This document shows, piece after piece, positions 24,933 through 31,477 of a stretch of DNA of 45,107 nt (within the stretch, counting starts at the first letter, position 1; the number at the start of each line of letters is the position of its first letter). The stretch spans positions 1-45,107 of the forward strand of contig CALJVJ010000066.1 in NCBI GenBank assembly GCA_937974625.1. The letters run 5' to 3'. This stretch comes from an uncultured Saprospiraceae bacterium. GTDB lineage: Bacteria; Bacteroidota; Bacteroidia; Chitinophagales; Saprospiraceae. The notes beneath the pieces are model-generated. The model made no database searches. It was not told the DNA's origin and saw only the letters and a program-made list of their open reading frames with translations. The translations under genes were made by a program, and so were the position numbers.

Positions 24933-25775
24933 CTAATACTTTCGTTTCATCCTTCTTAATTCTTCCAGTAAGTTAATATCTGATTCGTTTTTCATCAATG
25001 CGTGGGCATGTGGGGGCATGGCGGCCATTAAATCGAAGTCTTCCAATTCGCCAGCTTGAATCTTTTCCATCAAAATCAGCTTTAACCAGTCAATTAACTC
25101 ACTGGTAGATGGTTTTTTCTTCATCCCTCTGACTTCTCTGATTTTGTAAAAAAGGCCTAGTGCATTGCCGACTAATTCTCTTTCAATTTTTGGGAAGTGT
25201 ACATCCACAATATCTTTCATTGTATCCACATCTGGAAAACGGATATAGTGAAACAGGCATCTTCTCAAAAATGCATCAGGTAATTCTTTCTCATTATTGG
25301 AAGTGATGATGATAATTGGCCGATGTTTAGCTTTGATGGTTTTTTGTAATTCATACACATAAAATTCCATTTTGTCCAATTCTAATAAAAGGTCATTGGG
25401 GAATTCTATATCTGCTTTATCAATCTCATCAATCAATAAGACGACACTTTCTTTGGCTTCAAAAGCCTCCCAAAGCTTTCCTTTTTTGATATATTTTGAA
25501 ATATCATTCACATCTCCTCCGTCATTCAATTGGGAATCTCTTAAACGAGAAACGGCATCGTATTCGTATAAGCCTTGCTGTGCTAGGGTCGTAGATTTGA
25601 CGTGCCACGTATAAATTGGCTTTTTCAATGCCTTGGCTATTTCGTGTGCTAAGAGGGTTTTGCCTGTTCCAGGTTCTCCTTTTACCAACAAAGGACGTTG
25701 CAGGTGTACGGCAGCATTAACGGCTATCTGCAATTCTTTGGTTGCCACATAATCTTTGGTCCCTTTAAAACTCAT
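24933..25775 (-). CDS. MoxR-family AAA+ ATPase
   Basis: A 280-residue cytosolic AAA+ ATPase, probably a chaperone for assembling or activating other proteins. Counting from the start chosen here, Walker A is GEPGTGKT (33-40). Walker B is VVLLIDEIDKAD, sensor 1 IIITSNNEKELPD, and the Arg-finger region FLRRCLFHYIRFP. I use the ATG at 25775 (MSFKGTKDY) because family similarity begins there and an A/T-rich leader precedes it. The open frame runs 62 codons further up but passes through a terminator-like hairpin. MoxR genes usually sit beside a VWA-domain gene; none is in the window, so the partner is unknown. Confidence 0.9.
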   Translation of the reverse strand: MSFKGTKDYVATKELQIAVNAAVHLQRPLLVKGEPGTGKTLLAHEIAKALKKPIYTWHVKSTTLAQQGLYEYDAVSRLRDSQLNDGGDVNDISKYIKKGKLWEAFEAKESVVLLIDEIDKADIEFPNDLLLELDKMEFYVYELQKTIKAKHRPIIIITSNNEKELPDAFLRRCLFHYIRFPDVDTMKDIVDVHFPKIERELVGNALGLFYKIREVRGMKKKPSTSELIDWLKLILMEKIQAGELEDFDLMAAMPPHAHALMKNESDINLLEELRRMKRKY

Positions 25776-25946
25776 ATTTTTATAATATTTTAAAAAAGTC
25801 GATTTAAATTTTGAACGTCCGCAAGATAAATAAGAATATTTAGTTAGCCTAAGAAAGCGATGCATGTTTTTAAAATCAAACTCAAATTTGATAGCTACAG
25901 ATTCATGAATAGGTAGTATGTAATAGATTTCCAACACAATAATTAC

Positions 25947-25976
25947 AAAAAAAAGGCGCACTAAAAAGCACGCCTT
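25947..25976 (-). terminator. Terminator for the upstream minus-strand unit
   Basis: On the minus strand, AAGGCG and CGCCTT flank a T-rich loop, followed by a run of about ten T. It lies past the anchor remnant and the palindrome at 25991-26055, closing the cytochrome c unit before the MoxR gene. Confidence 0.65.
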
Positions 25977-25990
25977 AATTTATAGTATTA

Positions 25991-26055
25991 TTTCTCACAA
26001 CGGCACAACGACCCTACGTATTTAAGTCGTTGTGTCGTAGTGCCGTTGTGAGAAA
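25991..26055. repeat. Imperfect long palindrome built of CGTTGTG-like units
   Basis: TTTCTCACAACGGCAC at 25991 onwards is inverted at the other end (GTGCCGTTGTGAGAAA to 26055), with AACGAC/GTCGTT inside and an extra CGTTGTG-like unit in the right arm. Its repeated inner unit is reminiscent of the ATCCGTTG palindromes elsewhere in the window. Confidence 0.6.
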
Positions 26056-26089
26056 ACAGGTTCATTATAAACTTAATCTTCAAATAAGC

Positions 26090-26266
26090 TTACCCCACTT
26101 TTAAGCGTTGCACAAAGAATACCCCTAAATTCAGCACCAATAGGCCAAAAATGAGTAAACCCCATTGATTTATAGTAAGAATAGTATTGGTTTGAGTGTC
26201 GCCATTACTAAGTCTACGGAAAGTAGCATCAAAATCATTAGCAGGCTGATGCCATTGGACCCAATT
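26090..26266 (-). pseudogene. C-terminal remnant of a surface protein with an IPTL-like membrane anchor
   Basis: On the minus strand an open stretch of 58 codons starts after an in-frame TAA (26267-26269), without a start codon, and ends at TAA (26090-26092). It reads NWVQWHQPANDFDATF, then TNTILTINQWGLLIFG, a hydrophobic helix and QRLKVG. The Thr-x-x-x-Gln/Glu-Trp-Gly entry, hydrophobic helix and basic end resemble IPTL-CTERM-type sorting signals (typically IPTLSEWG). The rest of the gene is missing, so it is probably a relic of a deleted exported protein. Confidence 0.6.
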
Positions 26267-26281
26267 TTAAGTGGGATTTAT

Positions 26282-26337
26282 ACAATTCACCATTAATCAT
26301 TTACCATTAAAAACTTATCACTTACAATTTTCCAATT
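26282..26337. repeat. AT-rich heptanucleotide array over the cytochrome c stop codon
   Basis: 7-mers ACAATTC, ACCATTA, ATCATTT, ACCATTA, AAAACTT, ATCACTT, ACAATTT, TCCAATT follow one another. The stop codon and the final LENCK of the cytochrome c gene lie within the array. Confidence 0.55.
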
Positions 26338-26716
26338 GTGTTTGAACTTGTTTGATGGTGGTGTACCCATTATCGTTGCCCCATTCGTGATTGATGTAGT
26401 TGATGATATTGGCAATTTCTACATCTTTTAATTCAGGGACGCCAGCCATTGGGGTGGTGTATGTTTTACCGTTGACTTCGATTGGGTCGGTAATGCCGTA
26501 TCTTATGATACAGGCTATTTTGTCGGCATGTTTGGTTAGATAGTCTGCGTTGGCTAAAGGGGGAATATTGCCGATAAGGCCAGACCCATCTTCCATATGG
26601 CAGTTTACGCAGAAGTTTTCGTACATGATTTTGCCGTGGGCGTAGGGTTTTTGGTTGCAGTTGAGCAAAGCGAAGAAGGAAAGGAGGAGCGTGGTAAATA
26701 GTAGGTATTTTTGCAT
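26318..26716 (-). CDS. Class I c-type cytochrome lipoprotein
   Basis: A 132-residue monohaem cytochrome. The signal ends at a lipobox-like ALLN-Cys20. The haem site is CVNCH (Cys36, Cys39, His40), and Met90 in TTPMAG is the likely axial ligand. The domain has the usual size of about 90 residues. I start at the ATG at 26716, which gives a clean lipoprotein signal; the open frame upstream runs into the dispersed repeat at 26811-26944. It is on the same strand as the SCO gene, about 400 bp downstream, and may form part of the same respiratory or copper-linked group. Confidence 0.88.
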   Translation of the reverse strand: MQKYLLFTTLLLSFFALLNCNQKPYAHGKIMYENFCVNCHMEDGSGLIGNIPPLANADYLTKHADKIACIIRYGITDPIEVNGKTYTTPMAGVPELKDVEIANIINYINHEWGNDNGYTTIKQVQTQLENCK

Positions 26717-26810
26717 AGTAAGTATTAGGTGGATGTCTATATATTGGTAATGATTTTGGTATTTTGGTATTATAGACTTTGATAGATTATCGCTTTTTAA
26801 TTGATTGAAT

Positions 26811-26944
26811 ACTAGACGTTCTTTTCTTTTTTTCATTGAAAAAAAAAGAAACAAATCCCGATAGCTATCGGGACTAGTTGTATTTTATCCCTCCGGGAAA
26901 TCCAACAGGCAGCAGCCACCATTTTTTACGTGTTCCTAGACTGC
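26811..26944 (-). repeat. Dispersed repeat, copy D, core only, reversed
   Basis: Read on the minus strand it holds GTCTAGGAACACGT, GGTGGCTGCTGCC, a less regular hairpin with a GGAG loop (26877-26906), the palindrome TCCCGATAGCTATCGGGA (26856-26873), the T/A-rich palindrome, and AACGTCTAG. The terminal inverted repeats of copies B and C are not found here. Just outside lies the small palindrome TTGGTCCGACCAA (26954-26966). It fills the gap between the SCO gene and the cytochrome c gene. Confidence 0.8.
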
Positions 26945-27071
26945 TTTTCTAACTTGGTCCGACCAAAAAACAAGTCTATTTATTTATGGCAAAATTATTA
27001 AAGTGAATTTAGTCGCTAATTCATTGATTAACTAGGGTTTAAAAAATTATTTTCGGAAAATTTATTACTTT

Positions 27072-27120
27072 TAGATTTAAAATTTCACATTTAAGATTTT
27101 GAATTTTAACCTAAGATTTC
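27072..27120. repeat. AT-rich heptanucleotide array over the SCO stop codon
   Basis: 7-mers TAGATTT, AAAATTT, CACATTT, AAGATTT, TGAATTT, TAACCTA, AGATTTC. The stop codon (27111-27113) lies within the sixth. Confidence 0.55.
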
Positions 27121-27734
27121 CCTTCCATCTCATTCAATAAATGTTGAATATCCACCATGAATTTATTGACAGATTCCGAATCTGTACCATCACAAAAAGC
27201 ACGAATTCTACGGTTTTTGTCGATTAAAATTAGGCGGCCACTGTGATTGTAACCCCCGGGGGCATCGGTATCTTCTAGAGCCACATTAAAGTAATCTTCT
27301 GCGATATTTAAAATAGCATCTTTTTCACCCGTTACGAAATGCCATTTGTCAGAGGTCACCCCTAGATTAGTGGCATATTTTTTTAAACGAGGAATCGTAT
27401 CATATTTGGTATCAATCGAGTGGGAGAGTAATAACAAATTAGGGTCTGCTTTAAATTTATCATGAATCCGCAACATGGATTTAGATAATTTAGGGCAGAT
27501 AGTCGGACAGGAAATGAAAAAATGGTCAGAAATATAGGCCTTACCTTCAAATGTTTTATTAGTAATAGGCATACTGTCTTGATTGACAAATTCAAAATCA
27601 GGAATTTCATGATAAATGGTTTTACCATCCACTTCATCCTTATTACCTAAAATCGGTAATGTTTTAGGACCTTCCTGACAGGCGGTCAATAGAAATATTC
27701 CTAATAAAAATAGACCTGCTAAAATTTTATTCAT
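27111..27734 (-). CDS. SCO1/SenC-family copper/redox lipoprotein
   Basis: A 207-residue lipoprotein (LLTA-Cys19) of the SCO family, which helps load copper into the CuA centre of cytochrome oxidase or acts as a thiol reductase. The copper-binding pair is CPTIC in FFISCPTICPKL, and the third ligand is the His of GGYNHSGRLILID. I use the ATG at 27734 because it starts directly at the lipoprotein signal; an upstream ATG would add 15 residues. The small lipoprotein gene lies 77 bp upstream on the same strand, and the cytochrome c gene downstream. Confidence 0.93.
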   Translation of the reverse strand: MNKILAGLFLLGIFLLTACQEGPKTLPILGNKDEVDGKTIYHEIPDFEFVNQDSMPITNKTFEGKAYISDHFFISCPTICPKLSKSMLRIHDKFKADPNLLLLSHSIDTKYDTIPRLKKYATNLGVTSDKWHFVTGEKDAILNIAEDYFNVALEDTDAPGGYNHSGRLILIDKNRRIRAFCDGTDSESVNKFMVDIQHLLNEMEGKS

Positions 27735-27793
27735 TCTTTTAATTTTTTTTAGTGAAAGTATTGGTTTTAAAACTTTCACAAAGTATTATTTAA

Positions 27794-27821
27794 CTGCCTA
27801 CTGCCTACTGCCTACTGTTCC
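27794..27821. repeat. Heptanucleotide array over the stop codon of the small lipoprotein gene
   Basis: Three identical units CTGCCTA followed by CTGTTCC. The stop codon (27812-27814) is the CTA of the third unit. This is the least decayed array in the window. Confidence 0.7.
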
Positions 27822-28249
27822 AACTGCTCCATATAATCCATTCCTGCTTTGATGCTATTCGTCATTTTGATACCTACTCCTTTAATCACCACATCTTGTT
27901 CGTCCAAGAACTTAAGAATCTCGGCATGGTCTTTTTCCGCTTGTAATTTTTTTAACTGTGGGAAACCGTTCATCCAATCCATCATACTCTCATCGGCCTT
28001 GTCTAAGTCCGCTATTAAGGTATTTATTTTTTCTACTTTCTCAGCAGGCAGGTTGTCTTCACCACTGAGTAAGCCTTTCAATTTTTTTCTAACCTTATTG
28101 GTCGTTCCCATCATTGGCATCACAACATCATGATTGGCCATGACAGCAGTCCATTTAGCATCTTGGATATTATGATGTTTAGCACTTTCGGCATCGACAC
28201 AAGCAAAGAATAGCAGTAAAAAAGTGGCAAAAAATAATTGTTTATACAT
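27812..28249 (-). CDS. Small Met/His-containing helical lipoprotein of unknown function
   Basis: A 145-residue protein with a probable lipoprotein signal (LLFFA-Cys17). The mature part is helical and charged. A segment NHDVVMPMMGT (about residues 39-49) is rich in Met with a His, a pattern that could bind copper. Two further Met-rich helices follow (ADESMMDWMNGF, MTNSIKAGMDYMEQ). I do not recognise a family. It lies upstream of the SCO gene on the same strand, 77 bp away, so the two are probably co-transcribed. A role with SCO in metal handling is an inference from position and composition. Confidence 0.75.
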   Translation of the reverse strand: MYKQLFFATFLLLFFACVDAESAKHHNIQDAKWTAVMANHDVVMPMMGTTNKVRKKLKGLLSGEDNLPAEKVEKINTLIADLDKADESMMDWMNGFPQLKKLQAEKDHAEILKFLDEQDVVIKGVGIKMTNSIKAGMDYMEQLEQ

Positions 28250-28388
28250 CGTTTTATATTTTTAATTATCCTTTTGGACCGAGAAATAATTCCTCGACCT
28301 TATATTAGCAATAACAAAAGTAGGATATATTGAGTTGTCAAAAACTATTATTATCGTGGAATTTTTACTTATTTATTACTTTTGGGAT

Positions 28389-29267
28389 ATGAACTTTACA
28401 GAATGGAAAAAACAAGCACAATATTTTACCTATAAAAAGCACAAATTAGCCTATTGGGAGGCAGGAAAAGGACCGACCTTATTGCTTATTCATGGCTTCC
28501 CTACGTCCTCTTGGGATTGGCATAAAACTTGGGACGAGTTAACAAAAAGATTTCGGGTGATTGCCCCTGATATGATTGGGTTTGGATATTCTGCTAAACC
28601 CAAAGATTATACCTATTCTATTACTGACCAAGCTAGATTACACGAAGCTTTTGTAGCGCATTTAGGAGTAAGCGCAGCACATATGTTGGTGCATGATTAT
28701 GGCGTTTCCGTAGCGCAAGAAATGCTAGCCGCTTTTTCGCAAAGAGGGGCCCAAGGTTTTCAAATATTATCCTGTTGTTTTTTAAATGGTGGACTGTTTC
28801 CAGAATTACACCGTGCCAGAATGGTACAGAAGTTACTAAATAGTCCAATTGGTGCCATTTTTAATCGTTTTTTAAATAAAGGAAGTTTGAGGCGAAGCTT
28901 TGACAAGGTTTATGGAGATAAAAAAGCAACACAAAAGGAGATTGACCAATTTTTTCAATTATGTGCCTATAACGAAGGGACAAAAATTACCCATAAATTG
29001 ATAAAGTACATTGATGACCGTAGAGCCAATGGAAGTCGGTGGAAAAAGGCAATTGTGGAAGCAAGTGTCCCCATTAAAATAATCAATGGACCTATGGACC
29101 CTGTATCGGGAAGGCATTTGGCAACTTATTGTCAAAAGATTTTGCCTAATCCAGACATAACGATTTTAGAAGGCGTGGGGCATTATCCGCATGATGAAGC
29201 ACCAGAGGCCGTTTTAAATGCTTATTTTGAATTTTACGAAAGAAAAATAGAACGGATTGATACTTAA
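28389..29267 (+). CDS. Alpha/beta hydrolase, MEST/epoxide hydrolase-like
   Basis: A 292-residue cytosolic alpha/beta hydrolase. The oxyanion segment is HGFPTSSWDW. The nucleophile elbow reads VHDYGVSVAQE, with Asp in the nucleophile place as in epoxide hydrolases, haloalkane dehalogenases and the MEST group. NGPMDPVSG gives the acid and GVGHYPHDEAPE the catalytic His. The wording HGFPTSS and HDYG closely recalls MEST-like proteins, whose substrate is unknown. I prefer the ATG at 28389 over a TTG at 28335, because family similarity begins near it and the upstream codons lie in AT-rich leader sequence. Confidence 0.85.
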   Translation: MNFTEWKKQAQYFTYKKHKLAYWEAGKGPTLLLIHGFPTSSWDWHKTWDELTKRFRVIAPDMIGFGYSAKPKDYTYSITDQARLHEAFVAHLGVSAAHMLVHDYGVSVAQEMLAAFSQRGAQGFQILSCCFLNGGLFPELHRARMVQKLLNSPIGAIFNRFLNKGSLRRSFDKVYGDKKATQKEIDQFFQLCAYNEGTKITHKLIKYIDDRRANGSRWKKAIVEASVPIKIINGPMDPVSGRHLATYCQKILPNPDITILEGVGHYPHDEAPEAVLNAYFEFYERKIERIDT

Positions 29268-29306
29268 TCAGGAATGTATTAGAAATTAGCAATAACTAAC
29301 AATTTT

Positions 29307-29337
29307 TTGTATAATTATCTGAAATTTCATTACTTTG
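29307..29337 (+). promoter_or_regulatory. Candidate promoter of the three-gene PspA-like set
   Basis: TTG (29307-29309) and TTACTTTG (29330-29337), 20 nt apart, approximate the Bacteroidota -33/-7 pattern. The start codon is about 130 bp further on. Confidence 0.35.
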
Positions 29338-29469
29338 TAGATTTTAAGGAACTTTGAAGAAAAAAATCCTATTTTGGATATTTATTTTTTCCATAATAGA
29401 AAAGAAGTATTCATCTAAAGGCATTAGTTTTAATCAAACTTTTCCAACACTTTTAAGCTTAATACATTC

Positions 29470-30162
29470 ATGGGATTTGCGGATAAATTGAAATCATTAT
29501 TCATCATTGAGGATGAGACGAGCAGTAAGAAGAAGAAAGCAGCACCTACTACCAAAAAAAAGGTAGAAAAAGCAGCACCTACTCCTAAAGCTAAGTCGAC
29601 CCCTGCGGTAAGTGGAGAAGCGCCTGCGCTTACAGTTGGCAAAGGCAAAGCAACTGCCAAGTTTATTGAGATTATGTTTGGTGCGATGGAAAAGCACAAT
29701 TTAGATGGATTTGATTATATAGAGTACAAAGAGTCTTTGAAGTCTTTGGAGAAAATGCCAATGGATGAGCAGACCCGTTTTCAATCTGCTTTTGCGATGG
29801 CAAAAACGATGGGAGCCACCCCTCAAAAGTTAATAGACGCTGCGGCACATTATTTGAAGGTATTAGAACATGAGGAGCAAAAATTTGAACAAGCTTTAGA
29901 AAATCAAAGGTCTCGACAGATAGGCGGGCGAGAAAAACAGATAAAAGACCTTGAAGTTGGTATCCAACAGAAAGCGAAGCATATCAAAAAATTAACAGCA
30001 GAAATAGAGCAATCTCAACAACAATTAGGAGCAATTAAAAAAGAGATTTCAGGTGCAGTCTCTAAAGTAGAAACGACCAAAAACAATTTTATTGCTTCTT
30101 ATCAAGTTGTGGTCGCCCAGATTAGTGCAGATATAGAAAAAATGAAAAAGTATTTGAAATAA
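29470..30162 (+). CDS. Cytosolic coiled-coil protein, possibly PspA-like membrane binder
   Basis: A 230-residue protein of unknown function. MGFADKLKSLF at the start could form an amphipathic helix like the membrane-binding N-terminus of PspA/Vipp1. A Lys/Ala/Pro-rich linker (18-58) follows, then a helical domain (about 62-130, KFIEIMFGAMEKHNLDGFDYIEYK...) that I do not recognise, and a coiled coil of about 95 residues (135-230). No signal or membrane helix is present, so it is cytosolic or peripheral. It is the first of three genes on the plus strand (29470-33091). A GC-rich hairpin separates it from the second. The role is inferred from context only. Confidence 0.75.
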   Translation: MGFADKLKSLFIIEDETSSKKKKAAPTTKKKVEKAAPTPKAKSTPAVSGEAPALTVGKGKATAKFIEIMFGAMEKHNLDGFDYIEYKESLKSLEKMPMDEQTRFQSAFAMAKTMGATPQKLIDAAAHYLKVLEHEEQKFEQALENQRSRQIGGREKQIKDLEVGIQQKAKHIKKLTAEIEQSQQQLGAIKKEISGAVSKVETTKNNFIASYQVVVAQISADIEKMKKYLK

Positions 30163-30170
30163 ACAAGGCG

Positions 30171-30232
30171 AAGGGCTGAGGGCGAAGGGCTAAGGGTAGA
30201 TTCCCTCCGCCCTTAGCCTTCCGCCCTTAGCG
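30171..30232. repeat. GC-rich heptad array forming a hairpin between two genes
   Basis: Units such as CGAAGGG, CTGAGGG, CGAAGGG, CTAAGGG run up to 30196. They pair, mostly by G-C and G-T, with CCCTCCG, CCCTTAG, CCTTCCG, CCCTTAG after a 6-nt loop (30197-30202). It lies between the stop codon of the first and the start of the second gene of the set. It could reduce read-through or stabilise the upstream mRNA. Confidence 0.65.
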
Positions 30233-30254
30233 AATTACAAACTTAAATCAAAAA

Positions 30255-31280
30255 ATGGAAGACTTTAAACCAAAATCGTTTTGGCAAAGACCTGAAGGCG
30301 TAACTGGTGCAGTATTTTTAGGCGGATTAGTGTTAGGTGGTGGATATTTATTATTTAGTTTATTGACTTCGGGCTTACTAGCAACGATCCTAGCGAATAC
30401 ATTATACTTAGCAGGTACTTTAATGGTATTGGCGGCTATTGTGTATGTGGCGTTAGACCCTAAGGCAAGAGGCTTGGTTAGCTATATGTATAAATCAGTT
30501 ATGCGATGGATTACTGGTTTGTTTGTACAAATTGACCCAATAGGCATTTTGAAATCTTATGTAGAAGATTTGAAGGATAATTTGCGGAGTATGAATAAGC
30601 AGATTTCCAAACTAAGAGGTCAAATGCATAAATTGCAGGAGATTATTGTGACTAATAAGAAAAATATAAAGTCCAATATGAACATGGCTAGTAAAGCCAA
30701 AGCAACGAACAAACAGTCGATGATGATTCTGAAAGCTCGGAAAGCAGGGCGATTGAAGGAATCAAATATGAAATTGGAAGATTTGTACAAAAAAATGGAG
30801 GTATTATATCGCGTTTTAACAAAGATGTACGAAAATTCTGAAGTGTTGATGGAAGACATTAAAGACCAAGTGATGGTCAAAGAGCAAGAGCGAAAAGCGA
30901 TTCACGCAAGTCACTCTGCGATGTCCTCTGCAATGAGTGTTATTTCTGGAGACAAGGACAAACGATATATGTTTGATATGGCATTGGAAGCAGTGGCGGA
31001 TGATGTAAGTAAAAAAGTAGGAGAGATGGAGCGATTTATGGATATGTCTTCTAATTTTATGGATTCGGTCGATTTGCAAAATGGTATCTTTGAGGAAGAA
31101 GGCATGAAAATGTTAGAAAAGTGGGAGCAAGAAGGGGTTTCTTTGATTTTAGGAGAAGAAAAGAGCAGTTTATTAGTAGAAGCAAATGACGAAGGGAATG
31201 TATTGGATTTGAATGCTCCAGTGGCTAAACCACAGCGAGCAGATGGACAAAGAAATCAATACGATAGCTTATTTGAATAA
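30255..31280 (+). CDS. Inner-membrane protein with PspA-like coiled-coil domain
   Basis: A 341-residue protein with two membrane helices (about 18-38 and 42-66) followed by a long, charged, helical cytosolic part. DPIGILKSYVEDLKDNLRSM (94-113) resembles the start of PspA/Vipp1 (DPxKxLxxYxxDMEDxL), then comes a heptad-rich coiled coil to about residue 260. The last 80 residues are acidic and end in a flexible tail. A PspA-type domain tied to the membrane by two helices is unusual; standard PspA is peripheral. It is probably made with the coiled-coil protein upstream and the SBP-OmpA fusion downstream. Family assignment is by eye and tentative; structure comparison would decide. Confidence 0.75.
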   Translation: MEDFKPKSFWQRPEGVTGAVFLGGLVLGGGYLLFSLLTSGLLATILANTLYLAGTLMVLAAIVYVALDPKARGLVSYMYKSVMRWITGLFVQIDPIGILKSYVEDLKDNLRSMNKQISKLRGQMHKLQEIIVTNKKNIKSNMNMASKAKATNKQSMMILKARKAGRLKESNMKLEDLYKKMEVLYRVLTKMYENSEVLMEDIKDQVMVKEQERKAIHASHSAMSSAMSVISGDKDKRYMFDMALEAVADDVSKKVGEMERFMDMSSNFMDSVDLQNGIFEEEGMKMLEKWEQEGVSLILGEEKSSLLVEANDEGNVLDLNAPVAKPQRADGQRNQYDSLFE

Positions 31281-31477
31281 AAAATTATCGGTTATTATTT
31301 CTATCATATATTTATAATAAACAATAATATTCACTTAAATGGTTTAGGGATTAGGAGGTTCAGTTCAGTGTATGACTAAACTTCTTTTTCTTAAACCATT
31401 TTCTATTTTAAGGTTTTTGATATTAATGTATTCCTCGTTATTTATTAAAAACCAATCACCAATAATTCTTTTAAATA

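Noticed and set aside
25776-25961. 62-codon upstream extension of the MoxR frame
   Set aside because: It crosses a terminator hairpin and bears no similarity to MoxR proteins.
26717-26854. Upstream extension of the cytochrome c frame
   Set aside because: It overlaps the dispersed repeat at 26811-26944 and would hide the lipoprotein signal inside the protein.
28335-28388. TTG start giving 18 extra residues on the alpha/beta hydrolase
   Set aside because: The upstream codons lie in AT-rich leader and family similarity begins near the ATG at 28389.
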